DNA from: Halomarina litorea
Lineage (GTDB): Archaea; Halobacteriota; Halobacteria; Halobacteriales; Haloarculaceae
Length of the DNA: 64,000 nt
Assembly (NCBI RefSeq): GCF_024227715.1
Contig: NZ_CP100449.1
Span: 310,001-374,000, forward strand
Direction: 5' to 3'
Position 1 is the first letter of the stretch. Every line of letters starts with the position of its first letter. Position numbers and translations under genes: made by a program. The notes under the pieces were generated by a model that was not told where the DNA came from, ran no database searches, and saw nothing but the letters and a program-made list of their open reading frames with translations. Positions 25,435 through 34,272 of this stretch are shown here, piece after piece.

Positions 25435-26427
25435 ATGTCCGCCATCACGACCACCGGTCTGACGAAGTACTACGGCGATGTCCGTGGCGTCGAGGACCTC
25501 TCCTTCGAGGTGCGGGAGGGGGAGGTGTTCGGTTTCCTGGGGCCGAACGGGGCCGGGAAGACGACGACCATCCGGACGCTGATGGGCTTCCTGTCGCCCA
25601 CCGAGGGGACGGCGACGGTCCTCGGGGCGGACATCACCGACGCGGCCGCACTTCGGGAGGCACGCGCGCGCGTCGGCTACCTGCCGAGCGAACCGGCGTT
25701 CGACGAGACCGTCACCGGCCGACGACTCGTGGAGTACCACGGGTCCCTGCGCGGTGACGTGCGAAGCGACGAACTCCTCGACCTGTTCGACCCGCCGCTG
25801 GACCGGAAGGTCGGCGAGTACTCGCGGGGGAACAAGCAGATGCTCGCCATCGTGCTGGCGTTCATGCACGACCCGGACCTCGTCGTCATGGACGAACCCA
25901 CCTCGGGGCTGGACCCCCTCAAGCAGGAGCGGTTCCTCGAGTTCGTCCGCGCCGAACAGGACCGGGGGAAGACGTTCTTCTTCTCCTCGCACATCCTGAG
26001 CGAGGTTCGCAAGGTCTGCGACCGGGTCGGCATCGTTCGGGACGGCAGACTCGTCGAACTGGAGGACGTCGACTCGCTGCTCGACCGGACCGGGAAGACG
26101 GTCCGGGCGCGCGTCGGCGGGCCGGTGGCCGCCGCCGACTTCGCCATCGAGGGCGCTCACGACGTCACGGTCGGCGGCGAGTCGTCGACCCCGGTCGCCG
26201 CAGAGTCAGATGGGGGGGAGGACGCCGTCACCGTCTCGTTCACCTACACCGGGCCGTACGAACCGCTGCTCACCCACCTGCTGGAGTACGACCTCTACGA
26301 CCTCACCATCGAGGAGGCGCCCCTCGAAGATGTCTTCATGCGCTTCTACGGCGAGGGTGACGCCGAGGCGGTCGTCGAACGCATCGAATCCCAGCGCGTG
26401 CGGGAGACAGAGGCGGCCGATGTTTGA
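25435..26427 (+). CDS. ABC-2 type transporter, ATP-binding subunit
   Basis: The gene encodes 330 aa from ATG 25435. It shows Walker A GPNGAGKTTTIRTLMG, signature-like YSRGNKQMLAIVLAF, Walker B PDLVVMDEPTSGLDPL and a switch His in FFFSSHILSE. A C-terminal extension of about 90 residues is typical of drug or polymer exporters of the CcmA/NatA group. It forms a coupled operon with two ABC-2 permeases (8-nt overlap) and a TetR regulator, so export of a toxic small molecule is a reasonable inference. Confidence 0.92.
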   Translation: MSAITTTGLTKYYGDVRGVEDLSFEVREGEVFGFLGPNGAGKTTTIRTLMGFLSPTEGTATVLGADITDAAALREARARVGYLPSEPAFDETVTGRRLVEYHGSLRGDVRSDELLDLFDPPLDRKVGEYSRGNKQMLAIVLAFMHDPDLVVMDEPTSGLDPLKQERFLEFVRAEQDRGKTFFFSSHILSEVRKVCDRVGIVRDGRLVELEDVDSLLDRTGKTVRARVGGPVAAADFAIEGAHDVTVGGESSTPVAAESDGGEDAVTVSFTYTGPYEPLLTHLLEYDLYDLTIEEAPLEDVFMRFYGEGDAEAVVERIESQRVRETEAADV

Positions 26428-27205
26428 GACGGCCCGCTACGAGTCCGAGCGGCGGCTTCCCGGGGCGGCCGTCGTCGCCCTCGGCCTGTCCGCGCTCGCG
26501 GCGATGATGGTCATCATCGCGCCCGGACTGCTCGACCAGTTCGACGTGGAGGAACTCGGCGCCGCGTTCCCGCCGGAACTCGTCGAGGCGATGCAGTTGG
26601 AGGTCATCGGGACCATCGAGGGGTTCCTCGCGCTCGAACTGTACTGGTTCGGCTGGCTCCTCGTGTTCGGCGTCTACGTCGCCTACAGCGCCGCCGGGAG
26701 CATCGCGGGCGACATCGACGACGGGACGATGGACACGCTGCTCGCCGCCCCCGTCTCGCGGTGGGGCGTCCTCGGCGAGACGTTCCTCTCGCTGCTCACG
26801 CCCATCCTCGTCGTCAACGTCGTCGTCCTCGTCGTCGTGTACGTGGGCACCCAGTTCGTCGGCGAACCCGTCGCCGCGGCTGACCTCGTGGCTGTCCACG
26901 CCCTCTCGGTCCCGTACCTCCTGTTCTGGGGTGCGTTCGGGACCCTCGCGTCGGTCGTCGCCCCGCGGCGCGTCGTCGCGGAGGGCGTCGCCGCGGGGGC
27001 CCTCGTCGCCACGTTCCTCGTCGAGACGGTGGCGGACGGGACGGACCTCGACTGGCTCGGGACGCTCTCGCCGACGCGCTACTACGACCCCGTCGCCATC
27101 CTGACCGCGAGCGAGTACGACCTCGTGGGCGCGGGCGTCCTGCTCGCGGGCGCCGCCGCCCTGCTCCTCGCGGGCGGCGCGCTGTTCGCACGGAGGGACG
27201 TCTGA
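26420..27205 (+). CDS. ABC-2 type permease subunit 1
   Basis: The gene encodes 261 aa from ATG 26420. About six hydrophobic segments, with YSAAGSIAGDIDDGTMDTLL after the second one, the cytoplasmic loop typical of ABC-2 permeases. It overlaps the ATPase gene by 8 nt and abuts the next permease by one base. Shares order and motifs with the following gene, so the two are likely tandem duplicates forming a heterodimer. Confidence 0.88.
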   Translation: MFETARYESERRLPGAAVVALGLSALAAMMVIIAPGLLDQFDVEELGAAFPPELVEAMQLEVIGTIEGFLALELYWFGWLLVFGVYVAYSAAGSIAGDIDDGTMDTLLAAPVSRWGVLGETFLSLLTPILVVNVVVLVVVYVGTQFVGEPVAAADLVAVHALSVPYLLFWGAFGTLASVVAPRRVVAEGVAAGALVATFLVETVADGTDLDWLGTLSPTRYYDPVAILTASEYDLVGAGVLLAGAAALLLAGGALFARRDV

Positions 27206-28041
27206 TGGGCACCGAGACCGGGACGCGACCCGCAGTCGGTCGCCGGACCGGCGGACTGCTCGACGTCGCCCGGTTCGAGGGCGAGCGACGGCTCTGGACG
27301 ACCGCCGTCCTCGCCGCCGTCTTCGTGCTGTTCGGCGGGATGTTCGTCGCGCTCGCGCCCACCCTCGTCTCGACGAACGCGTACGATGACATCATCGCCT
27401 CGATGCCGCCCGCGCTCAACGCACTGCTGGGCTTCGAGAACTTCTCGTCCGTCGAGGGCATCCTCTCCGGCGAGTTCTACACCTTCACGTGGGTCGTCGG
27501 ACTGGGCGCGTACCTCGCCTACAGCGCCGCCGGGAGCGTCGCCGGCGACCTGAAACACGACCGGATGGACACCCTGCTCGCCGCGCCCGTCTCCCGGACG
27601 GACGTCCTCCTCGGGAAGTACCTCGCGCTGTTCGTGCCCGTTCTCGCGCTGAACGTCCTCGTCCCCCTCGCGCTGTACGCGGGGACCGTCCTCATCGACG
27701 ACCCCGTCTCGCCGACGGCCCTCGCGGCGCTCCACGCCCTCTCGGTCCCGTACCTCCTGTGCTGGGGGGCCGTGGGCCTCCTGCTGGGCGTCGTCGTCCG
27801 CGGGGGTCGGACGGCGGGCCGGGTCGCGCTGGGGGTCGTCCTCGCGGCGTGGCTCGTCGAGGCGTTCGTCGTCGGCACCGACGCCGAGTGGCTGGGCGCG
27901 CTCTCGCCGATGCGCTACTTCGAGCCGTCAGCGGTGCTCGTCGACGGGACGTACGACGCCGCGGGGGCGGCGCTCCTGCTGGCCGTCGCCATCGTCTGTG
28001 TCGCACTCGCCCGGGCGCGCTTCGTGGGGGCGGACCTGTGA
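27205..28041 (+). CDS. ABC-2 type permease subunit 2
   Basis: The gene encodes 278 aa. Same hydrophobic profile as the preceding permease, with YSAAGSVAGDLKHDRMDTLL, LAAPVSRTDVLLGKYLALF and ALHALSVPYLLCWGAVG. The two share long identical blocks (for example ALHALSVPYLL), showing tandem duplication and divergence. Its start overlaps the previous stop as TGATG. Acts in the membrane with the ATPase at 25435. Confidence 0.88.
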   Translation: MGTETGTRPAVGRRTGGLLDVARFEGERRLWTTAVLAAVFVLFGGMFVALAPTLVSTNAYDDIIASMPPALNALLGFENFSSVEGILSGEFYTFTWVVGLGAYLAYSAAGSVAGDLKHDRMDTLLAAPVSRTDVLLGKYLALFVPVLALNVLVPLALYAGTVLIDDPVSPTALAALHALSVPYLLCWGAVGLLLGVVVRGGRTAGRVALGVVLAAWLVEAFVVGTDAEWLGALSPMRYFEPSAVLVDGTYDAAGAALLLAVAIVCVALARARFVGADL

Positions 28042-28100
28042 CTCCCGAGCCGTCTCGCGACCCGGCACGCTCGTCGGTCCACGGACGTGGGGGTCGGTAG

Positions 28101-28709
28101 ATGCGGAGTTTCAGCGACAGCGAACGGACGCGCATTCGCCGGCAGATGCGGGAGACGGGCCGCGAACTGTTCGCCCGGTACGGCCTCCGGAAGACCACCA
28201 TCGCCGAACTCACCGAGCCGGCGGGCATCGCCACCAGCACGTTCTACCAGTTTTACGACTCGAAGGAGGAGCTGTACCTCGAACTACTGGAGGAGGAAGG
28301 CGAGGAGATCGCGGGCCGGCTCGTCGGGAACTCCTTCGAGCGCTACGACGACCCCGAGCGAGCCATCGAGGCGTTCCTGCTCGGCGTGATGGACGAGATA
28401 GAGACGAACCCGCTGGTCCACCAGCTCGTGGTGAGCGACGACCTCGACGCCCTCCGGGCGGAGTTCTCCGACGAGGAACTCGCCGCCGAACAGGACCGCG
28501 ACGTCGCATACTTCCTGCCGTACGTGACGGCGTGGCACGAGGCGGGACGGGTGGCCGGCCCCTCGCCGGAGGTGGTCGCCCACGCCATCCGGTCGGTGGC
28601 GCTGTTGACCCTCCACGAGGAGGACATCCCGCTGTACGACGACGTGAAGGAGGCGCTCGTCACCGCCGTCGCGCGGGGGTTGACCGTCCGGAGCGAGGAC
28701 CGCCGATGA
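28101..28709 (+). CDS. TetR/AcrR family transcriptional regulator
   Basis: The gene encodes 202 aa. The N-terminal helix-turn-helix is clear: RETGRELFARYGLRKTTIAE then IATSTFYQFYDSKEELYLEL. The ligand-binding C-terminus is divergent, as usual. Its place directly after an ABC exporter and overlapping the next gene suggests it controls this operon and senses the exported compound (inference). The stop overlaps the next ATG as ATGA. Confidence 0.88.
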   Translation: MRSFSDSERTRIRRQMRETGRELFARYGLRKTTIAELTEPAGIATSTFYQFYDSKEELYLELLEEEGEEIAGRLVGNSFERYDDPERAIEAFLLGVMDEIETNPLVHQLVVSDDLDALRAEFSDEELAAEQDRDVAYFLPYVTAWHEAGRVAGPSPEVVAHAIRSVALLTLHEEDIPLYDDVKEALVTAVARGLTVRSEDRR

Positions 28710-30001
28710 GCACCGCCCGGTTCGACCTCCCCCTCTCGGAACACCACCAACGGCTGGCGAGTCGGGCGATGCAGGTGGGCATCGCGCTGATGCTCGCCCT
28801 CGGCGTGGTCACGCTGAACCTGAGCGTCGTCGTCAACGGGGGTCTCGCGCTCGCGGCGACGGCGCTGCCCGCCGTGTTGCGCCGGGATTACCGCCTGCCG
28901 CTGAACGCCGGCCTGACGCTGTGGATCACGAGCGCGCTGTTCCTCCACACCGTCGGGATGTTCGGGTTCTACGACGACCTCTGGTGGTGGGACCACATGA
29001 CCCACACCCTCTCGGCGACCATCATCGCCGCGACGGGCTACGTCGCCGCCCGCGCGGTCGACGTCCACTCCGAGGACATCCACCTCCCGCGAGGGTTCCT
29101 GTTCGTCTACATCGTGCTGTTCACGCTCGCGCTCGGCGTGCTCTGGGAGGTCATGGAGTTCGCCGTCCGCGTCGGGGCGGACGTGCTCGGCCTCGACCCG
29201 GTGCTCATCCAGTACGGCCTCTCGGACTCGCTGCTCGACCTCGTCTTCGACACCGTCGGAGCCGTCGTCGTCGGCCTGTTCGGCGCGGGCGTCTTCGGCG
29301 GTCTCACGGCCGCGCTCGCCCGACGCCTCGACGCCGCGCGCGGCCGACAGCGCGACTCCCCGCGGTCGTCGCGAACAGGGACAGACGAGGCGTCGTCGCA
29401 CGTCCCCCTCGACGCCGCGCTCAGCCGCGACCGGTCGAACGCCCGACGCTCTTGGCTGGTGACCGCCGCGCTCGGCGCCGTGGTCGCCGCCACCCTCGTC
29501 CGCGGGGACCTCCTCTGGGCGGGGTTCGCGACGGCGGCCACCTGTTTCGTGCTCGTTCCGGCGGCGGTCTACCGCACTCCGCGGGTGATGCCGCCGTGGC
29601 GACTGCTCGTGCTCCTCCTCGTGCCGGTGGTCGCGCGAGCGGTCGCCCCCGAGGGGGTCGTCGGGAGCCTCGGGACGTACCTCGCCGTCGCGGCGGTCGC
29701 GCTCCTCGTCGCCGTCGAGATTCACCGGTTCACGACCGTCGAGATGACGCCGTGGTTCGCCGTCGTGACCGTCGTCGTGACGACGATGGCCGCGGCGGGC
29801 GTCTGGGCGGTCGTCCGCTGGCTCGCCGACCTCTTCCTCGGGACGCAGTTCCTTCTCGTCCCGGGCCTGACCGAGGCGCAGATCGAAGACGACGTCATGT
29901 GGGACTTCGTCTACTCGACGGTCGCCGGCGTCGCGGCCGGCGTCGTCTTCGAGTACGGCTTCCGGCGCGGCGAGGGCGGGGAGGCGGGGCTGACCGAGTG
30001 A
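28706..30001 (+). CDS. Multi-pass membrane protein with DUF2238 (YjdF)-like core
   Basis: The gene encodes 431 aa from ATG 28706 with about ten hydrophobic segments. Residues about 90-200 hold WWWDHMTHTLSATIIAAT, LGVLWEVMEFAVRVGAD and LLDLVFDTVGAVVVGLFGA, the order of conserved acidic and aromatic residues seen in DUF2238 proteins. A cytoplasmic linker (about 205-245, RGRQRDSPRSS) separates it from a second hydrophobic half ending MWDFVYSTVAGVAAGVVFEY, which echoes the first motif. It is the last gene of the TetR/ABC operon. Role unknown. Confidence 0.6.
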   Translation: MSTARFDLPLSEHHQRLASRAMQVGIALMLALGVVTLNLSVVVNGGLALAATALPAVLRRDYRLPLNAGLTLWITSALFLHTVGMFGFYDDLWWWDHMTHTLSATIIAATGYVAARAVDVHSEDIHLPRGFLFVYIVLFTLALGVLWEVMEFAVRVGADVLGLDPVLIQYGLSDSLLDLVFDTVGAVVVGLFGAGVFGGLTAALARRLDAARGRQRDSPRSSRTGTDEASSHVPLDAALSRDRSNARRSWLVTAALGAVVAATLVRGDLLWAGFATAATCFVLVPAAVYRTPRVMPPWRLLVLLLVPVVARAVAPEGVVGSLGTYLAVAAVALLVAVEIHRFTTVEMTPWFAVVTVVVTTMAAAGVWAVVRWLADLFLGTQFLLVPGLTEAQIEDDVMWDFVYSTVAGVAAGVVFEYGFRRGEGGEAGLTE

Positions 30002-30026
30002 CTGCTCCGGCTCCCCGAGTCGGACC

Positions 30027-30644
30027 TCAGAGCACGCGGAACACGCGGACCGTGTCGCGCTCGCTCGGTTCGCACAGCAACTGCGCGAGGCCGCGTTCCG
30101 AGAAGACCCCTTTCCAGTTGCGGTGGAACAGCGGGAAGTCGTCGTTGACGTAGCTCACCTCGTGGTCGCCCCGGCCTCGTTGCGGGCTGTTTCCCTCGTT
30201 CTCCCCGGTGACGAGGAGGTCCGCTGCGACGCGCACCAGTTCGTTGAACACCCACTCGTCGTCGGGGTGGACGTGCTGGAGCGTCTCGACGGAGTAGACC
30301 ACGTCGAAGGCGTCGTCGGGGAACTCCGGGACGAGGTCCTCGATGGCGCCGGTGTGGAACGTCCCCGTCTCGGCGAGGCGCGGGTACCGGTCGGCCATCA
30401 CGTCGAAGGATTCGTCGTTGATGTCGATGCCGGTGAGGTTCTCGTAGCCCGCTTCGAGGAGGTGGGCGAGGTGGCGGCCCGAACTACAGCCTACTTCCAG
30501 AATCGCGGCGTCCTCGTGGGCGTAGTAGTCGAGGACCGTCGCGAGCGTCCGACTCACCTCGTTGGGGCCGATGCGGGCGTAGTAGGCCGGCGAGAACTCC
30601 TCGGAGCGCTCGGCCCACCCGCGCCGGTTGTCGTCGGGGTCCAT
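30027..30644 (-). CDS. Class I SAM-dependent methyltransferase
   Basis: The gene encodes 205 aa. Motif I ILEVGCSSGRHLAHLLEAGY, followed by LTGIDINDESFDVMADRYP and VVYSVETLQHVHPD, defines the Rossmann methyltransferase fold. Substrate is not identifiable. Convergent with the preceding membrane-protein gene, with 25 bp between stop codons. Nothing nearby suggests a pathway. Confidence 0.88.
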   Translation of the reverse strand: MDPDDNRRGWAERSEEFSPAYYARIGPNEVSRTLATVLDYYAHEDAAILEVGCSSGRHLAHLLEAGYENLTGIDINDESFDVMADRYPRLAETGTFHTGAIEDLVPEFPDDAFDVVYSVETLQHVHPDDEWVFNELVRVAADLLVTGENEGNSPQRGRGDHEVSYVNDDFPLFHRNWKGVFSERGLAQLLCEPSERDTVRVFRVL

Positions 30645-30832
30645 ATCGGAGGTGCGTCGTCGAGTGGGTTAAGCGCAGTCGTCCGTGGCGAGGTCCCTCC
30701 CGTCGCTCGTCGGCCGCACGTCGGAGTCGGGAGTCGGTCGACATCGGTCGCACACAGAGGAGATTAGGCGAGTATAATTTTCTATTTAGATGTGAACTAT
30801 TACGCTATTCGGTCATTTTATATCGACCAACC

Positions 30833-31111
30833 ATGGACGACTCGAGCGCCCCTCGAACGCACCATCCACTCACGCGGCGACGCGCCATCGCCGCGTGAGC
30901 GGGAGCACTCACCACCGGACTCGCCGGGTGTACGGGTGGTGGCGACACCGGAGACGGCGGCACCACAGAAGGCAGTACCCCCTCGTCGGGGTCGGGCGGC
31001 GACAGGGCGGACGACGACTCCATCGTCGCCGACGACGACAGCCACGCGGAGACCGGAGTCCGTCGCGGGCGCCGGCACTTTACGCTCGCGGCCCGTAGTC
31101 GGCGACGATGA
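30833..31111 (+). pseudogene. Interrupted Tat lipoprotein
   Basis: From ATG 30833 the frame reads MDDSSAPRTHHPLTRRRAIA, then Ala and an in-frame TGA at 30896, then AGALTTGLAGCTGGGDTGDG. The two parts together make a perfect twin-arginine signal and lipobox (LAGC) split by one stop. The mature part is only about 60 residues of Gly/Ser/Asp-rich linker, after which the frame runs into unrelated sequence and stops at 31109-31111. A TATA-like ATTTTATA precedes it. Both the nonsense codon and the missing main domain mark a dead gene. Confidence 0.75.
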
Positions 31112-31148
31112 CTGGACACTACCGACGACCCGCGCGGGTGACGGGCCG

Positions 31149-31490
31149 ATGAGCCCCGACATCCCCGACCCCGACGACCTGACCGGACGGGACGTCCTCC
31201 GCGACCGCCTCTCGCACGTCGAAGTGGGTGACGAGGTCACCCTCCACCTCGATGACGGCCGTGACCTCGACGGCGAGGTCAGCGAGATCGAGGAGACCCC
31301 CGCACACGACGACAGCCCACCGGAACGGGAACTCGTCCTCGAACTGGACGGCGAGGGCTACCGGCTCACGTTCGACCCACGAGCGAGCCACAGCGGCTCG
31401 ATCGAACTCTATCGACTCGGCGAGGAGACGTTCGACGACCCCGAGGGCGTCATCGAGGAAGTGACGATTCGGGACGACGGGGACGACTGA
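31149..31490 (+). CDS. Small acidic haloarchaeal protein, unknown
   Basis: The gene encodes 113 aa from ATG 31149 (MSPDIPDPDDLTGRDVLRDR). Repeated beta pattern (VGDEVTLHLDDGRDLDGEV, RELVLELDGEGYRLTF, IELYRLGEETFDD) suggests a small Sm/PRC-like barrel. The charge is strongly acidic and no signal peptide is present. The longer open frame upstream overlaps the dead lipoprotein and is not coding. Confidence 0.6.
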   Translation: MSPDIPDPDDLTGRDVLRDRLSHVEVGDEVTLHLDDGRDLDGEVSEIEETPAHDDSPPERELVLELDGEGYRLTFDPRASHSGSIELYRLGEETFDDPEGVIEEVTIRDDGDD

Positions 31491-32137
31491 CGTCGCCACC
31501 TCTCGTCCGCCGGACCGCACGGTTCCACGGTGGAGTAGCTACCCGCGCTGCCGGAGACGGGGTCTCCTCAACGGGGGAGCGAGGGACTGTCGCCCATACT
31601 GTCTATTACACATATAGCAAAAGCTCCACGCACGCTGAAATACGCACTACGACATATATTTTGCGCACGGGAGGTGGGTCGGCATTTAGCGCCCGTCCGT
31701 CCGCTCCCACGGTGTTCCGCAATGGAGAATCACACACGTCGAAGTCAGCGCGGCAACCGATAATCGTTTTCGGACATGGCCTCGTATATTACAGACATAT
31801 GATTGTAACGAAGCGGCAGGGGAGATCCGGCTCGGTCGGCCCTCGCGGGACGTTCGAACGGCCGTGGAAGGGGAGCGCGTTCGAAGCTCCCGGAAACACG
31901 CTCCGCCGACCCGCCTCCTTCAACACTGGGTGCCCACCGTCGAGAAACGCACGGCGAATTCCGCCACACGGAACGCACTCGACTGCAGCGAGGTGGTGTC
32001 GTGAGCGTCATCGAAGGCGTATCCCCGGACCAGTTATCACGGATTCGAAGCTCGATATGTCGTCTCCCGTCTCGAATCACGGAACGAGTGGTCGCACTCG
32101 GGGACTCCTCCCGTAGACTTATCGTCGAACTCGTTCG
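31491..32137. other. Intergenic, AT-rich patches, no supported gene
   Basis: About 650 bases. Two AT-rich patches (about 31600-31665 and 31755-31815) look promoter-like but are not followed by a credible gene. A TATA-like ACTTATCG at 32116-32123 sits about 20 nt before the ATG at 32138 and belongs to the next (truncated) gene. Short frames here have no recognisable motif. It lies inside a decay zone. Confidence 0.5.
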
Positions 32138-32494
32138 ATGGCGACTGTGAAAGAGTACCAAGCCCAGCTCTCGACGTACGACGCCACGTCGGTCACCGTT
32201 CGCGGCCACGACCTGACGGAGGACCTGATGGGCGAGTCGGACTTCGGGAGTACGACCTACCTCGTGCTATCGGGTACCCCCGCCGAGAACGGCGAGGGAC
32301 GCCTCGTGAACGCCATGCTGGCCTCGCTGATGGTCCACGGCGTGACCCCGCATGCGCTCGCGGCGCGCTTGACGTACTTCGCCGAACCCGACTCCATCCA
32401 GGGCGCCGTCGCCAGCGGTCTCCTCGGTGTCGGGACGCGCTACGTGGGGGCGATGCAGGAGTGCTCCGAGGTGCTTCAGGCGGCCGCGCGGCGC
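32138..32494 (+). pseudogene. Citryl-CoA lyase / citrate-synthase-like N-terminal fragment
   Basis: From ATG 32138 the frame encodes about 119 residues of citrate-synthase-superfamily N-terminus: GHDLTEDLMGESDFGSTTYL, VLSGTPAENGEGRLVNAML, ASLMVHGVTPHALAARLTY, then a Gly-rich VASGLLGVGTRYVGAMQECS. These match the N-terminal part of citryl-CoA lyase-type proteins. The sequence is then replaced, near 32490, by an unrelated gene end in another frame. The catalytic His/Asp of the C-terminal half are absent. The promoter and start still look usable. Confidence 0.75.
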
Positions 32495-32499
32495 GGCGC

Positions 32500-32885
32500 T
32501 CGGTCGGTTCGCCCATCCCCACTCGTGTCCCGGCTGGCAGGACATCCTCGACTACTCCGTCGTCGACTCGACGGGGTCCGTCCCGGAAGAGCGCCTCGAG
32601 GAACTGAAGTGGCAACACCGCGGCTCCCAGCGGGCGGCGACGAACGACCTCCAGGCCTGGGCGGACCACGACGTCACCGACGAACTCGGCGAGGCGAAGT
32701 GTCCCGTCTTGCTGGTTCGCGGGGTGGAGGACTTCTTCGTTCAGGACGACGTGTTCCGGACGACCGTCGACGAACTGCCGGAGGTGACGGCCGAAGTTCT
32801 CGACGGCGTGGGGCACTACCCGATGATGGAAGCGCCGGAGCAGACTGCGGCGGCCATCACGTCGTTCCTGAAATCGGTGGGGTGA
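32500..32885 (+). pseudogene. Alpha/beta hydrolase C-terminal fragment
   Basis: From about 32500 a new frame reads HPHSCPGWQDILDYSVV, then CPVLLVRGVEDFFVQDD, and ends LDGVGHYPMMEAPEQ before FLKSVG and a stop at 32883-32885. The RGVED segment and GVGHYPMMEAPE are the late Asp region and catalytic-His loop of alpha/beta hydrolases. No nucleophile elbow (GxSxG) or N-terminal half is present. The join with the citryl-CoA lyase fragment suggests one deletion or rearrangement that removed both missing parts. Confidence 0.75.
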
Positions 32886-33420
32886 GTAGCCGGGGGTCTG
32901 CGGGGAGCGGTGGATACACCGAGAGTGACGTACCCGGACGCGACCGACGTCCGGGCCGCACCCGAGGGTCTTCGGGCGGCAGGTAGGGGCTCAGACGCTG
33001 GAACGCCGACGGCACCGTTCCGGACGTCTCGCGGTGAGTCGGTGCCGGGCCGCTCCGGTTCGCCCGCGCGTCGTCGAACGGGGGAGGCGGACCCCCGACC
33101 GGTCGGGAAGGGTATCACATCAGCGGACGGTTGTGCCCTCGTCCCGGGGGTCCATCGGCGTAAGCTCTCGAGTCGAGGAGCCACCCGCGGTGCGGACCCT
33201 CGTCCCCGTCCGAGTTATCGCCGAATGGACCGCTCGTAGAGATTCCGCCGGACTCGGCCCTCCCGGCAGCCACCGCCGCCCGGTTGCCGGAACGCCGGAC
33301 CGTCCGTGAACCGGGAAGAGCACGCGAAATCTCCCGTGTCGCGGGACACACCGCTTCGCCGACCGGACAACCGAGTGCAACCATCTCCCGGTGTTTTGGC
33401 GGCCGAGTACTACGATACGT
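32886..33420. other. Intergenic, no supported gene
   Basis: About 535 bases between the truncated hydrolase and the glycosyltransferase gene. The short frames are Arg/Pro-rich and do not resemble known families. No repeat or RNA gene was recognised. Confidence 0.5.
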
Positions 33421-34272
33421 ATGGACCGAACGCCCGTCGGGTCGGTTGTCGACCGGACGTCGAATCGAACCCCGACGACAGGCCGACCGGCCGACGCGCC
33501 CGCAGTGTCTCTCGTCCTCCCGACGTACAACGAGGCATCGAACGTGGTCACCGCCATCGACCGCTGTGTGGCGGCACTGACCGGGTACACGTTCGAACTC
33601 ATCGTCGTCGACGACCACTCGCCGGACGGGACCAGCCGACTGGTTCACTCCCGGTACGGGACCGACGACCGCATCCGCCTCATCGATCGGCGGGAGCGAG
33701 GACTCGCGGCCGCCGTCGTCGAGGGGATTCGCGAATCGACCTACGACTGGTGTATCGTGATCGATGCGGACCTCCAGCACCCGCCGGAGTACCTCCCATC
33801 GCTGGTGGCCGCGTTCGATGCGGACGTCGACGTCGTCGTCGGGAGCCGGTACGTCGAGGGGGGCGCTATCGAGGGGTGGTCACTCGCCAGACGACTCGTC
33901 AGCCGCGGCGCCACCGCGCTCGCCAGACGCGCCCTCCCGCAGATACGGGGCGTCGCCGACCCCCTGAGCGGGTTCTTCGCGGTGCGCCGAGCGCGCCTCG
34001 ACGACGTCGAACTGGCACCCATCGGGTACAAGGTGTTGCTCGAACTGCTCGTAGCGTGTGACCCCGACCGTGTCAGGGAGGTCCCCTACGTGTTTCACGA
34101 ACGCGAGCGGGGGGAGTCGAAGCTCAGCCCCGTCGAGTACGTCCAGTTCCTCCGCCACCTCGCCCGCCTGCTGCGACGGGCACGGAGCGCGGCCGCGGAC
34201 GCGAGGGGCGGAGAGCCGACGTCGAACCCGACGGCGCCGACGGGCGATGGGTGGGGTCGTCACTCCAGGTAA
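33421..34272 (+). CDS. Dolichyl-phosphate mannosyltransferase-like GT2
   Basis: The gene encodes 283 aa from ATG 33421. GT-A motifs: VSLVLPTYNEASNVV, LIVVDDHSPDGTSRLV, WCIVIDADLQHPPEYLP (DxD-like) and DPLSGFFAVRRARL. This is the DPM1/polyprenol-phosphate glycosyltransferase arrangement, which charges a lipid-phosphate carrier with a sugar at the cytoplasmic face. No C-terminal membrane helices are visible, as in eukaryotic DPM1. The 3' end overlaps the convergent sulfatase gene by 13 nt. Confidence 0.88.
   Translation: MDRTPVGSVVDRTSNRTPTTGRPADAPAVSLVLPTYNEASNVVTAIDRCVAALTGYTFELIVVDDHSPDGTSRLVHSRYGTDDRIRLIDRRERGLAAAVVEGIRESTYDWCIVIDADLQHPPEYLPSLVAAFDADVDVVVGSRYVEGGAIEGWSLARRLVSRGATALARRALPQIRGVADPLSGFFAVRRARLDDVELAPIGYKVLLELLVACDPDRVREVPYVFHERERGESKLSPVEYVQFLRHLARLLRRARSAAADARGGEPTSNPTAPTGDGWGRHSR

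Noticed and set aside
31661-32116. 151-codon open frame in the decay zone
   Set aside because: Arg/Pro/Ser-rich translation with no hydrophobic core or family motif.
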